This document shows positions 1 through 10,966 of a stretch of DNA of 64,000 bases, one piece after another. The DNA comes from Halichondria panicea (taxonomy: Eukaryota; Porifera; Demospongiae; Suberitida; Halichondriidae): NCBI RefSeq assembly GCF_963675165.1, contig NC_087377.1, forward strand, positions 13,078,198-13,142,197, read 5' to 3'. The position numbers and the translations under genes are program-made. The stretch's first letter is position 1, and every line of letters starts with the position of its first letter. The notes under the pieces were generated by a model, which worked only from the letters and a program-made list of their open reading frames with translations, was not told the origin of the DNA and did not search any database.

Positions 1-17
1 AAAAAGAATCAACTCAC

Positions 18-2133
18 TTTCTTTGAATTCCTTGGACCGTCATGCCTCAGCTCACTGTAGTCTCCCTGAGCAGTGACACATACACTACTGTAACACACTG
101 AGTTTATGATCTTACCTGAAGTCCCGACATTTCCACAACATCTTCATTGAGCTCATCTGATTTCTGTCTCCTCAGTAACAGCAGGGCAATCACCACAATG
201 ACCACGAGGCACACAACCACCAGTATACCACCAACAACACCACCTACTACTATAGGTCCAATGCCAGTACCTGGGGGTGATATAATTATGTACAGAGCAA
301 TGTAAAACTAAACAAGTTTATATATAAACATCACCTTCAGTCCTAACTACACACATGATTGCTTCGGGTTCAGTGCTCCATTCTCCAGCATTATTGCAAG
401 TGATGGTGTTGGGCCCAGTCAGTGAGAGTTCATTGTCACACTGGTAAGTCAGCACTGTTCCCTCCAACACTGTCTCGTTCAACCTTTTGTAGTTCACTAT
501 AGTCCCGTTTAAGGGCTCGTCAGGAACAGTGCAGTTGACTAAAATTAGATCAAGGATTGGAAACGGTCGATATTCTGCGATACAACTGTACTGTATTACC
601 TGGACTCACTCTGCATACCAAGCTCCCAGGATTCTCCACCCACTCTCCCCTACCCCCTACATCAGTGCATGTGCTGGTCCTCACATCAAGGGGGAACAGT
701 CCATCATCACAGCGATAGATGACCTGTGAACCCAGTGAGAAGGGTGGTGTTTCCATACCATTGATGTCCACAGTGCCATTGTACGGTACTGTTGGAGAGT
801 CACAGGTGACCGAGGGATCTAATAAGGTCACCATAGAAATATGTACACATTCAATCTGTTATGTATGATATCTATACCTGTAACTGGACTGCTGCAGTCA
901 AAGGTCCCAGGGTCAGGAGACCACCCACTACTGCCACAGGTTGAGGTTATCACTTCACTGTCTCTGCAAGTGAAGGTGAGCATGGATCCACCAATAGTGA
1001 CAGGAGGTGTGTTGGTGATAGTCACATCAGCAGCAGTAGACGGTGTGGGGCACACAACTGCATTAAGGAGGAGGAATTATATAGTATTAGCTATATAAAT
1101 CATGACTGACTTAGATCCATAATTAAACTCTCTTGGCTCATTCCTGCACAGTTGTCAGCTCTGATAGTCACATTGTAGAGAGTGTTGTAGGAGACAGTTA
1201 TCTGTGCCGAGATGGCCTCCACGGTGACTGGTGACCCGGACAAAGGTGTTGGGGAGATAGTAACGACATAGTTGACAGACACACTGCCAGTAGAGGAGGG
1301 AGGGCCCCACTCCAGGGTAGTATTAGAGTAGCTGGGTTGGTTTAGAGTGAAGGAGACTCTTGGACTCAAGGGAGGGGAGGGTGGATCTGTGTGTGTGTGT
1401 GCATTATACAGGGTGTCTTACAGGATTTTGAAGTAGAGGGGGGAAGTAACAAAAGTAACCAGAAAATTTTGCTACCCTGTTAGTATGTAAAATTGCCAGC
1501 TATGGACACTCAGGTCATACATGAATGCACATTTTAGGGGGGGGGGGGAGAAATTGGATCTAGGGGGGGATATCTCCCCTTCCCCCCTGTACAAAACCAT
1601 GGCACATCATACACTGCATGCACTGTATTATTCGTTTCACGGAAACCAGGCAACGCCCAAACTCTGTCATTCTCATTCATCAACCACTCACCAGCAACAG
1701 TAATGGGAAGAGGACCTTCTCGTGAGCTAGCCCCAATACACTCCACCATAAAACCCTCCACAATGGAGGCCTCGGACAGTGAAGTGAGAGTGGCAGTGAC
1801 ATTATTTTCACTCGTGTCATTGCGAACACCACGGAATGCTGGAATACCTTCTGTGGCATCATCATTATTAAAACGTAAAAATATGCTGAACCGGGCCCCT
1901 TGCAGTGGAGTGATATCCCATTGTATAAAGCTACCAGGCAGAGTGCAGGTGAAGGTGACAGTGTCATCAGGACAAGCCACAGTGGGGGTTATTGTCAAAT
2001 AAGCTGCTTTGTGTAACATTGTTTAATAATAATTTATTATATACATCTACCTACCTTCCCCTCGGCATGACCAACTTAAAATAAGCAACGCTAGAGTGAC
2101 AGCAATCTGTAGATCTGATGATCTTGCATTCAT
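18..2133 (-). CDS. Ig-like/FN3/triple-CCP type I membrane receptor, copy A (3' end outside window)
   Basis: Multi-exon cell-surface receptor. Exons read on the minus strand: 2133-2055 signal peptide (starts MNARSSDLQIAV, hydrophobic core, ends CRGEG); 2006-1692 Ig-like domain (Cys pair around CPDDTVTFTC); 1386-1111 fibronectin III (LEWGPPSSTGSV, NYVVTISP); 1057-878, 818-600 and 538-335 three CCP/sushi modules, each with four Cys and a late Trp; 270-116 transmembrane helix of about 25 residues followed by RRQKSDELNEDV; 65-18 a tail exon containing GDYSELRHDG. Domain exons join in phase 1, the usual rule for shuffled extracellular modules. The donor at 17 shows that the tail continues beyond the window. 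A Tyr in DYSEL could be a signalling site (inference). Ligand unknown. Exons 1-6 are almost identical to copy B at 41742-43561 in inverted orientation. Domain identity is fairly sure; function is not. Confidence 0.82.
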
Positions 2134-2240
2134 CTCTGCTACTCTCTCTCTCTATATATTAGGTCTGCACAAAAACCATTCGCTACTAGTACTCTCTCTC
2201 TATATTTAATATTTAGATCGAAGGTCTGCACAAAAAAAGA
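2134..2240 (-). promoter_or_regulatory. Upstream region of receptor A with a local duplication
   Basis: The stretch just upstream of the receptor A start matches the upstream region of copy B (41691-41741). In A, a block containing GAATGG, TTTGTGCAGACC and a (GA)n tract is present twice in tandem; B has it once. No clear TATA box is visible. Likely promoter-proximal DNA by position only. Confidence 0.4.
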
Positions 2241-2345
2241 ATGGTTTCCATATGCTGACTCGAATTATGATCGCCCTCTATATCTTTTCTTTGCAGTCGA
2301 TCCCAGGCCGCACTTCCCAGGCCGGTGAAGGAGGCTAGCTCATGG

Positions 2346-2410
2346 TAGCCTCCTTCACAAAGGCCTCAAAAAGGAGGAGAGCAAAGAAGAGAGGCCTGGG
2401 ATCGAGGCTA
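2346..2410. mobile_element. 65-bp miniature TIR element (TAGCCTC family) with 9-bp TSD
   Basis: Ends are TAGCCTCC and GATCGAGGCTA. It is flanked on both sides by AGCTCATGG (2337-2345 and 2411-2419). The related inverted locus near 61655-61740 lacks this insertion. The 9-bp duplication suggests Mutator-like transposition; that assignment is inference. Confidence 0.7.
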
Positions 2411-2436
2411 AGCTCATGGGTGCTTCTACTCTATAC

Positions 2437-2753
2437 ATAGTCTCATGAATCAGCCGCACCTTTGGTGTCAGTCTGAGCACTCTTTATGTGAAGTCATTTC
2501 ACAATGGAATGTATTACGTCACTATACAAGCTGACAAAACCATAAAAATGCAACCACATCCGCTATCTCTGCTCAGCCACATCACTGCTTGCTGCTCAAC
2601 CGCATGTAACGTTTCACTATTTGCTGCCTCCTATTCAAGTCACCTGATGCTTGTGAGCAATCTCATTGGTCACGTTGGAAATCCACTGTGGCCCATGAGT
2701 TCACGTAAAGAGTGCTCAGACGGACACCAAAGGTGCGGCTGATTCATGAGACT
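2437..2753. mobile_element. 317-bp TIR element with 9-bp TSD
   Basis: Inverted ends of about 50 bp (AGTCTCATGAATCAGCCGC at the left, its complement at the right) enclose AT-rich non-coding DNA. The flanks are ACTCTATAC at 2428-2436 and 2754-2762. The related locus at about 61640 (opposite strand) has a single uninterrupted copy of this target, so this is a true insertion. A diverged copy lies at 45700-45945. Confidence 0.75.
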
Positions 2754-2762
2754 ACTCTATAC

Positions 2763-3030
2763 GGTGGCCCAGAGAGTTCACAGAGTACGATTGACCTTCG
2801 CTAGTAGACAGTACAATTTACCTTCGCTAGTAGAGAGTTGACCGCTAGTGGACAGTACGATTGACCTTCGCTAGTGGACAGTACGATTAACCTTCGCTAG
2901 TGGAGAGTAAAAGTGACCTTCGCTAGTGGGCAGTACGATTAACCTTTGCTAGTAGAGAGTATGATTAACCTTCGAGTGGAGAGTTCTAGTAAAAGCTCAC
3001 CTTCTAGCTAGAGACCTTTACCTATGTACG
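2763..3030. repeat. Minisatellite of about 25-30-bp units (CCTTCGCTAGTRG)
   Basis: Seven or more degenerate units containing CCTTCGCTAGTGGACAG and variants. The same array with the same flanks occurs inverted at 60672-60855 plus 61548-61640. No coding content. Confidence 0.75.
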
Positions 3031-3106
3031 TAGGGGGGTGCTGACCTTATATTTGACCTTTGCTACACACAGATGCTATCTAAAGAGCCATGTGTGGCCT
3101 GCTTTG

Positions 3107-3744
3107 CAGGGCCGTAAGAAGATTTTTAAGTGGGGGAGGCAGAAAAAAGGAATGGATCCTCTCCTTGCGACGCAGGGGGTGGGTCCCTCCCGTCCCGCCG
3201 GAGGCGAACTTTTTACATTTTGAGAGATAAACAGCTAGGAGAAAGATACATAAATGAAATGATCTGCATGTGAGCTGAGAGCTATACGCAAAATAATTTA
3301 TTCGACGTGTGTTAGTGGAAGCAAAGTCACGAGCAACTGCTTCAAAGTCAAGCGAATCAGTTAGCTACTTGTGTATATAAAGTAAGAATAGACGCTGGGG
3401 ATTCATCGAGCTTCGTAAGAAGAAGGTCTTAGTTCGCCTATACCTCATTCATATAATGGGCAGGCTGAGGTAGTACTGAAGAGAAAAAAGAATGAATATT
3501 GTGCCATAATGAGCTCTAGCTATATAACTTTCAGCTGCATGTGGATCAACTTACTTTAGTTACTGTACAGTGTTGTTGCAACAAACCACATGCATTTAAC
3601 CATAATAACAGGACTGTGATCTGCTGGACTCTGCAGAGGAGCCCCACCCCATTTCACTGTCTGAAAGCCAGGGGGGCTCTGCCCCCCTGGTTTACAGAGT
3701 GGGTGGGCAGTTTCCCCCTAGCCCCCCTGGTTCTTACGGCCCTG
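3107..3744. mobile_element. hAT-like non-autonomous TIR element
   Basis: Left end CAGGGCCGTAAGAA is inverted at the right as TTCTTACGGCCCTG. CAGGG ends are common in hAT elements. Both sides abut CTGCTTTG-like sequence, overlapping the right end by three bases, so the 8-bp TSD is uncertain. No transposase inside. Confidence 0.5.
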
Positions 3745-4260
3745 CTTTGGACAGCAGGCACAACACTAGATGTCCTAGTGACTCACTAGCCCAGTAGGCT
3801 ACAGTTGAACAGTAAGCAATTAAGCTGCATGGTTGCTTATTTGTGTGCATGTTGGCGCGGCCGGAGGCCGGGAGGCATGCATAAAACATTTGAAACACAT
3901 GCTTTGGTTCCAAGTTTACATTAATAAGTGCATGCACCTTCTGTATATTATACATACAGAAGGTATTGATTTATATACCATGGTACAGAGACTATTAATG
4001 CACATTTAATGTAAAACTTATAACAGAAATTATGGTCAGGGAAGTGAAGTGAAGTGAAAATTTATCATGTATAGTGAGGTTGCATGTATTATTGTATCCC
4101 ACGTTTCTTCCTCTGGAAACTCTCAGCTGAAAAGTAATAACATTGTTATTAGATTATAATGCTTACTTATTCCTCCTTTTTATATACCTTTTACCTTCTT
4201 ACAAGTAGATGAGTCTAGTGCCACAGTAGTTAGTGTATATGGTGCATTGTGAGTATACTT
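3745..4260. other. No gene recognised
   Basis: AT-rich DNA with short open frames only. A GAAGTGAAGTGAAGTG run at about 4036-4060 is the only local repeat seen. Confidence 0.5.
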
Positions 4261-4455
4261 ACCTTAGCGGGTAATTTTCGTGGGGTAAAATAATTATTCG
4301 TTCAACTCGAGAAAAGGTGGTTTTCGTGAGTCGTTTAGTCGCGTGGCTGCACGGCCGGCATTCCTATGTTCCGATAAGCCACGCCTACGTTAAAATTTTG
4401 TGGAGGTCAGCCTGCCCACGAATATTTTACCCCACGAAAATTACCCGCTATACGG
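4261..4455. mobile_element. MITE with TAGCGGGTAATTTTCG ends
   Basis: About 195 bp. The left arm TAGCGGGTAATTTTCGTGG is the reverse complement of the right arm, which ends in GCTATACGGTA. Belongs to the same broad family as 6089-7132, 9715-9925 and 48237-48453 (ACCGTATAGCGGG-type ends). Non-coding. Confidence 0.65.
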
Positions 4456-4776
4456 TATTGTCGTGATAGTGTGGTTGGACTCCGCCCAACTATTTCGGTA
4501 CGTGAATGTGAACTCGACTATACTACTGCACTGCACCACACTGTAATTTTTAGCGTACAAGATTTCAAAAACTATTATACCACAATGCTTCATTCCCCAC
4601 CTAGTACCTATGGATTAATTATGATGTGCAAAACCAAGATGACATTTGTAGCAACATTAGCGGTAAGTTGCTGTAGGTACATGTATTATAATATATTTTA
4701 TATTTTTAGTTATTGAGTTGCATCTATCGATGTCAGTCCCACTACCCCCCCCCCCGTGTGGCATAGTGGGGACATA

Positions 4777-4935
4777 CCGTAAAACCTCTATTTAAGGCAA
4801 CCATCTAAATATGCGACACTTGGACATTTCGCCCATATTATAACACCATATAAATTCATTTTTTGTGTACATTAAAACTCTACTTTCGCAAAACGTAATT
4901 ATTTAAAAGTGTCGCCTTAAATCGAGGTTTTACGG
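4777..4935. mobile_element. 159-bp Tc1/mariner-type MITE with TA target duplication
   Basis: Inverted ends CCGTAAAACCTC and GAGGTTTTACGG, continuing into ATTTAAGGC on both arms, flanked by TA. Size, ends and TA duplication fit a mariner/pogo-derived MITE. No coding content. A poly-C tract (4744-4755) lies just outside. Confidence 0.7.
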
Positions 4936-6088
4936 TAGTTAAGTTAGGATTTGATTCAGCAAGTAATCCCGAGGTGCGGGATAGGGTGGGCAATTTGACT
5001 TCCTCAATATACAAACTTTCAACAGTAATATCTAGCCGCGTGTAGTCAAATCCCGATGTTGTTAAGTGGGCCTGGGGGGGGGGTATGGGAGGGGAAGTGG
5101 GGATTTTATTTCAACCAGGCTCCCAGAAGTGGGGCAGTTGATATTGATGTAACCTGGAATGACAGCTTATCGGAAGCCACGCCTTTAATCTTTGCATGTT
5201 ATAGCAGATACTTCTAATTAAAGAACAATTGTCGTGGACTTAATTTTCGTGTAGGATTACTAACCCACAAAATCAGCACCCCTTGAAAATTTCGCGCTAT
5301 ACTCATAATTATAACTTGTTGCCTGAAGTTGATCCATGGTTAACTTCAGTCAACAGATTGCCTGAGTGATCAAATTTGTTATTATTACTAAACCATACTA
5401 CCTATGCCGTCATAATTATCTGAACACGTATCAAAGTGGCCATTTGTGAGTGGCAGAGATTAGTGAACTGATCAAGTTGTATGTAGTTTAAGGTAGTTAA
5501 ACGTAGTTAACGAGGGAGCGGCCTTACCTCGAGGTAAGGGGCACACAGACATACAGGCGTGCCCCTTCTTGCTAAGCTACCGCGCATGCGTAGCCTACAC
5601 GTGCAAGTACACCTGCTTACAGAACTGTCTCACGAGCACACTGGCTGCTGCTCAATTTTCGAGCCTTCCCCCCCCCAGTCGGTTACCACCTATCACCTAT
5701 TTCCATCTGACGATGTGATTACCGGGAGGGGGCTGAATGAGGGCCCCTCAAAAATAACTGTTATTTCAATACCCTGTTATAGTATGTAAAATTGCCAACT
5801 CAGTCCTACAACTAGTACCTGAATGCAAAAAGGGGGGGAAATTGGAGTTAGGAGGGGGATATCCCCCCTTTCCCCCCCTGTATGACACCCTCTCAGGACT
5901 CCCCCAAAACCTAACCACAGTCATGTGACCTTCGACTTCTAGGGCGACAGAGTCCACGGGACACCTGACTCCAGCTTAGACCCGGTACTGCCAAAATGTT
6001 AATAATATCCGCGCACCGGATATGACACTCTAGTTATTGCAACACTCTTGTGACCGTAGTTAAATGAAGAGAGACCCTGCTTTTACTA

Positions 6089-7132
6089 TACCGTATAGCG
6101 GCAAATTTTCGCGTGTGCACATTTTCGCTATTTCGTTCCAGAGCCCTCAGCAGACATTTTCGTGGGTTTTACTTTTCAATGCTAGGAAATCACACCATAG
6201 ATATATAAGAAGGGAGAGGGATGGGAAACGCTACATAAATAGCATTGACGATCCGCGTTTCAGTCAATGTTTTCTTCTTTATTTCCTCCAGCCCATGCTT
6301 TTAGCTAGTACTAGGCTATAAACTAGCTACTGAGCTCCATGTATTAGCAATGGCTAGTGGAACAGTCACAACAAGGTAGCAGCAATAGTTAGTGAGACCC
6401 CTCCAGGCAGTAAAAAGCAGCTTGGACAGGCAAATTCTTGAGAGGAGCTCTGTCTGTATTGTTGAGTATTCTAGTACAGTCACAGACATGATAGGAAATG
6501 TAGCAAAGTTCTGTCGTAAATTATTGTGCCGATACGATGAACCAACTATCAATGAATACAAAGAGACATTTACCTACATTCAATCATTGATATAACTTTC
6601 TAAATGAGTACACAAAAAGTATGCTTGTCAAAACCAGAACATTACTGACCAACCTAAAGCCAAGTAGCTTTGATTTTACTTGCATACAATGCCCAGCTAC
6701 TTAAGAAAGAGGGAATCATTAATATTTTGGGCTGTAGTCACAGCCTCTCCTTGTAGAAGGTACACAAAGCCACTAGATAACCGAAACGATAATACTTGGT
6801 GAGATACACAACGCTTCTATAGGAGGCGTGGATGCTCAGCACAGGACTAAAAGTCCCAGTGGGGAGCTGTGAATGATAGTAATAACATTTCCCGCTTGGT
6901 TGGCGGGGTGTCTAAAGGCGAAACGTGGATCAACTTTTGGCATTACACAGAAGTGATTGTGCGCACGTGCTCCGTTTCCCATCCCTCTCTCTTCTTATAT
7001 CTATGATCACACCCACCAATAGCTTTGCATGTGAAATACTGGTGTGTGGGAGTTTATCCATTTTCGCGTTAACTTCTCTGCCCTCGAAAAACGCAAAATG
7101 TTGCATCCCACGAAAATTTCCTGCTATACGGT
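6089..7132. mobile_element. ACCGTATAGC-end MITE carrying a nested 810-bp element
   Basis: Ends ACCGTATAGCGGCAAATTTT and AAAATTTCCTGCTATACGGT are inverted. The flanks of the nested insertion (6196-7005) match the uninterrupted middle of the sibling copy at 9715-9925, which shows GGAAACCACACCCACCAATA at the equivalent site. The host MITE is therefore about 230 bp without the insertion. Non-coding. Confidence 0.65.
6196..7005. mobile_element. 810-bp TIR element with 7-bp TSD (CAKAGAT..GAAACG class)
   Basis: Inverted ends of about 33-35 bp start CATAGAT and end GGGAAACG. Flanked by ATCACAC at 6189-6195 and 7006-7012. Inserted inside another MITE. It shares end motifs and TSD length with 31272-32811 and 33061-33826. 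No transposase recognised inside. Confidence 0.72.
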
Positions 7133-7594
7133 ATAAAGTCCAATCATTAATCCATTTTTCAGACTCTATTTCAATAATTTAGTCCTTAGTGCCGTAACCA
7201 GTAGAACAGAGCTAAGGCCACTCCAAATCAATTACTTGTTTCTCATCCCCCTGCCGTACCTACTTTGAGCCTGGTCAATTTACCTTGAAAACATACCGGT
7301 TGCTCATCACAAGTTGACCTTTGACCTGCTACTAGCGTGATTTAGTCAAGCACGTGATCTAGCACATAGCCATAGCTAGCTATAGTATCAAAAGAAGACT
7401 GGCTGCTAATTATCTTGCAAAAGAAGGTCTGCGTGATTACAGACACTCCTGCAGACACTCATAGTACATTTGTACACTACTGGTCTACTGTATATGATGC
7501 CTGAAACTTCAGCAACTAATTTTAAAACCAACTATTAAAACAGGAAGTGACTTCATAATTAATAGACCACAACTTCTGGTACCGGCCTGCCGGT

Positions 7595-8150
7595 GCACTA
7601 TTTTTATGCCTCGAGGCGTAGCCGCACGAGGGATACGGTAAAGCTGACTGTGTGTGTGTCTGTGTGTCTGTCTGTCTGTGTGTCTGTTCCAGCTGTAACT
7701 GCTCAACGGTTGCAATGCGACGAAAGCTAACAGCTTCTATAAGGCTTCTAGCCACGTTCTCTTGGATTTTGATTCGTGGATTAGCAAACTAAAGCTTCTT
7801 TCTCGAGTTATGGCTAGTTTGACTCACATTGAAGGCTGTTGCAGTCTCTTCAGAATCTTTCATAGCATCATCTGTCCGCACAAACTTTCTATTCAACATA
7901 TGAGTTAGCCTTGCACTAAAGCGCTAGCTTTTTGTTGGCTACAATACTCAGAAAATATCTGTTAAAACAGCTAGCTAAGCTAGCATGCAGTAGCCATTTG
8001 TGAAATTGATCTCTTTGGACACACCCTTTAATTATTCCAGTGGATGTAATGCGCATGCGCGCTCATTCCCATGTGTGAGAAAATAATATCCAATCCAGAT
8101 CCAGATCCTCCTGGCAGAATCATCTTTGTCTTGAGGGCCTGGTAAGCCAC
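7595..8150 (+). repeat. Hairpin-plus-microsatellite repeat, subfamily 1
   Basis: Begins with a small hairpin (CCTCG..CGAGG enclosing AGGCGTAGCCGCA) and GGATACGGTAAAGCTG, then a (GT)n tract, then about 450 bp of conserved interior. Other copies lie at 9135-9560, 14075-14560 and 18565-18905. No coding frame. Superfamily unassigned; a Helitron-like or SINE-like origin is possible. Confidence 0.6.
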
Positions 8151-8542
8151 AAAACACTACCATATATTACAATATAGATAACAATATGCATGTACACAGG
8201 TCTTTTCTTCTTAGATATTATATACACTGAACTACAGATCCTGGAAGAATCAATTTTCTTCTTTCTTGAGGTCCTGGTAAGCCATATAATACAATAAATA
8301 ACAACAATAGATGCATGTAAATAAGTCTTTTCTTCTCAGTGACTTTATATAGATAAGCTAACTTTAATAAATTCATTATAGAAACTAATAATTATAACAC
8401 GGCGAGAGGCATTAGCACAGCGCCAGCTTGAACACTAGTTACCACTATTTTTAAAGATCAGGGTACAAGTAATAGTTGTACCATGGATATCAAGGGTGTA
8501 TTGGATTTGCCTCCAAGGGAATACATACAACTGCTTGAGGTA

Positions 8543-8792
8543 CAGTAGAACCTCGATTATCCGGACACCTTGGTTCCAGAGGCAGCCCGGATAACTGAAT
8601 ATACCGTATAATCGAATAGATAAACCACGCCTTGATCCACCCACTTTATTGATAAACAGCGGCATGGTTGTCTGCGTATGCGCATGCGCAGAAGATAAGC
8701 AGACCTGTCTCCATAGTAACAGCTGCAATGCGCATGCATTCCAAGGACACGCCCATTTTCTAAACAGAAACTTCCAAGCCAGATAATCGAGG
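8543..8792. mobile_element. pogo-like MITE, right end damaged
   Basis: Starts CAGTAGAACCTCGATTATCC after a TA. The right arm shows GATAATCGAGGTT but lacks the terminal bases. CAGTAGAACCTCG ends resemble pogo/Tigger-class elements (family knowledge). Non-coding. Confidence 0.55.
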
Positions 8793-8817
8793 TTACCTTG
8801 AGCAGCTGTAGCAGTCT

Positions 8818-8848
<31 letters not shown>

Positions 8849-9134
8849 ACCGTATACCTCGCTTGCGCATGCGCACCGAGGCATAATAACAATGCACACG
8901 CAGATATCCATGGTACAGGTAGCTTGTAATGAACACATATTGCAATTAGAAGCTGTTATCCAACCCATTTACAACTGAGTAGTAGTAAACACTCTTTGAT
9001 CTCTGCCGTGCATGCACTGTGCACATTTTGTGTGGTGTGCTTGCACTTCACAAACCACATTTACAACTTTAGACACCCACTTCCAATAGGGTCGGTGAAT
9101 CTGATTGGATATTGACTTCACAATGTGATCCAAG

Positions 9135-9482
9135 TGTGTCACAGTAGTGTCCTAAGGGGTGTGTCGGCAAGTTACAAGAAATTAAGAATGGCTACTAAAA
9201 TAGCTAGCTTCTTTAACAGCTCTTTCTGACTATTGTAGCTAACAAAAAGCTAGCGCTTTAGTGCAAGGCTAACTTATAATTATGTTGAATAGAAAGTTTG
9301 TGCGAACAGATGATGCTATAAAAGATTCTAAAGAGGCCTTCAATGTGAGTCAAATAGTCATAACTCGAGAAAGAAGCTTTAGTTTGCTAATCCACGAATC
9401 AAAATCCAAGAGATCGTGGCTAGAAGCCTATAGAAGCTGTCAGTTTTTGTTGCATTGCAACCGTTGATCAGTTACAGCTGGA

Positions 9483-9517
<35 letters not shown>

Positions 9518-9560
9518 CAGCTTTACTGTATCCCTCGTGCGGCTACGCCTCGAGGCATAA
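9135..9560 (-). repeat. Hairpin-plus-microsatellite repeat, subfamily 1 (inverted)
   Basis: Interior matches the 7595-8150 copy on the opposite strand. It ends with a (CA)n run at 9486-9515 followed by the CCTCGTGCGGCTACG hairpin. Confidence 0.6.
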
Positions 9561-9687
9561 TGAAAGAATCACAATGCCTACCCAGACTGCACTGAGAGTG
9601 AGATGGGGTGAGGCTGCTTGCTTGCAACTGGCTAGGTTGAAAAAGTCTGAGAAATCTGTGCTCCAGAATTCCATGTTCATGTTGCGG

Positions 9688-9956
9688 TAGCCTCGAATCC
9701 ACGCTGATCAAAATATCGTATAGCAGGAAATTTTCGTGGAGGTGCAAAATTTCGCGTTTTTCAAGGGCAGATCGATCGAGTAGTTAACGCGAAAATTAAA
9801 ACTGGTATAAACTCCCACGCACCGGTATTTCAGTATTTCACATGCAAAGCTATTGGTGGGTGTGGTTTCCTGGAATTGAAACGCGAACATTTGCACCCGT
9901 GAAAATTTCCCGCTATACGGTATATGCGTATTTTAATCGACGTGGATTCGAGGCTA
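9688..9956. mobile_element. TAGCCTC-family element with 9-bp TSD, interrupted by a MITE
   Basis: Ends TAGCCTCGAATCCACG and CGTGGATTCGAGGCTA. Flanked by ATGTTGCGG (9679-9687) and ATGTTGCAG (9957-9965), one mismatch. About 210 bp in the middle (9715-9925) is an ACCGTATAGC-type MITE inserted into the AT-rich core, so the host element was about 55-60 bp. Confidence 0.68.
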
Positions 9957-10558
9957 ATGTTGCAGTAGCATGCAGGTGCAAACCAGAGGAGGTTGGCCAT
10001 GAGTCATTCCTAAAGTCTCTGCTCACATTACCATAGATACCGAACAATTCTAAAAAGTTATGGCTACTCTTGCTTTGCTGAGCTTATAACACCAAAGAAA
10101 GAAAGAAGGAAGAGACAAACAAAAAGGAGAGCTTGCCTTTCTAAGTCGCGTGACGGTAGACAAGTGGTAGACAGGTGAAAATGAACGTGGGCAATCACTA
10201 ACTGGGCGGAGCCTGACAGAGCAAAAAGCTACAGCATGCCTACGCATTGCAAACTCTAACATAAAAGCTGTTAGCATCCTAGATAGTGCGCCAGAATCAA
10301 GTGTGGAGACATCGTAGACAATATCTAGATCTAGATCTCATTTATTTTCCTGGGTTCAGAACAGACCCACTTGACTAGTAGATACAGCAGTATAGTCTAC
10401 TCTAGTCTTTCTAGTCTTTTATACTTACTCTACTGACTAAAGGTCTCACGAAGGCTGTTCCTCCAATTTTCCTCTTCTTAATTATTGATCTTATTGTGAC
10501 AAAGAACAGAAAAAGGAGGGCCTGCGAAGGAGGCTATATTATATATGTATCTATATTA

Positions 10559-10966
10559 CAGTAGACGCTTGCTGTTCCGTCTCTCTGAAGTACAGCCACC
10601 TCGATATACCGGCCATTTGGTTTGGCATGGATTGCTAGCTAGATGTTTACTGCACAACTCACCCTAAAGTATGGTCACTCGCTATTCCGCATACTGGCCA
10701 GTGCTGGCTGCCCCAAACTATAGGTTTCAATGTAATTTTATACATTTGTTACGGCCAGATATGGCGTTTTAGGTGTGGTTTGGTAGTATTACACTTAATA
10801 GTGAGCAGAATGATTCGATCATTATCCTCGAGACAAGAACAAATTAGTCATTAGATTCGAGGTAAGGTCGTTTTTAAGCCTTGGCTATTTCCTGAAATAC
10901 AGCCACCTCGCTATTCCGGCCAAGCTGCACTGTCCCAAGGGTGACCGGAATAACGAGAGTCTACTG
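10559..10966. mobile_element. pogo-like MITE (CAGTAGAC..GTCTACTG)
   Basis: About 408 bp. Starts CAGTAGACGCTTGCTGTTCC; ends CCGGAATAACGAGAGTCTACTG-like with TA on the right. Same family as 20937-21520 and 29945-30372. Non-coding. Confidence 0.68.

Noticed and set aside
1680-1967. 95-codon frame overlapping the receptor Ig exon (also at 41908-42195)
   Set aside because: Same strand but a different frame from the Ig exon; mirrored in both receptor copies only because the DNA is duplicated. No domain.
3107-3744. 8-bp TSD CTGCTTTG for the hAT-like element
   Set aside because: The right copy would overlap the element's own terminal CTG, so it may be chance; TSD left undecided.
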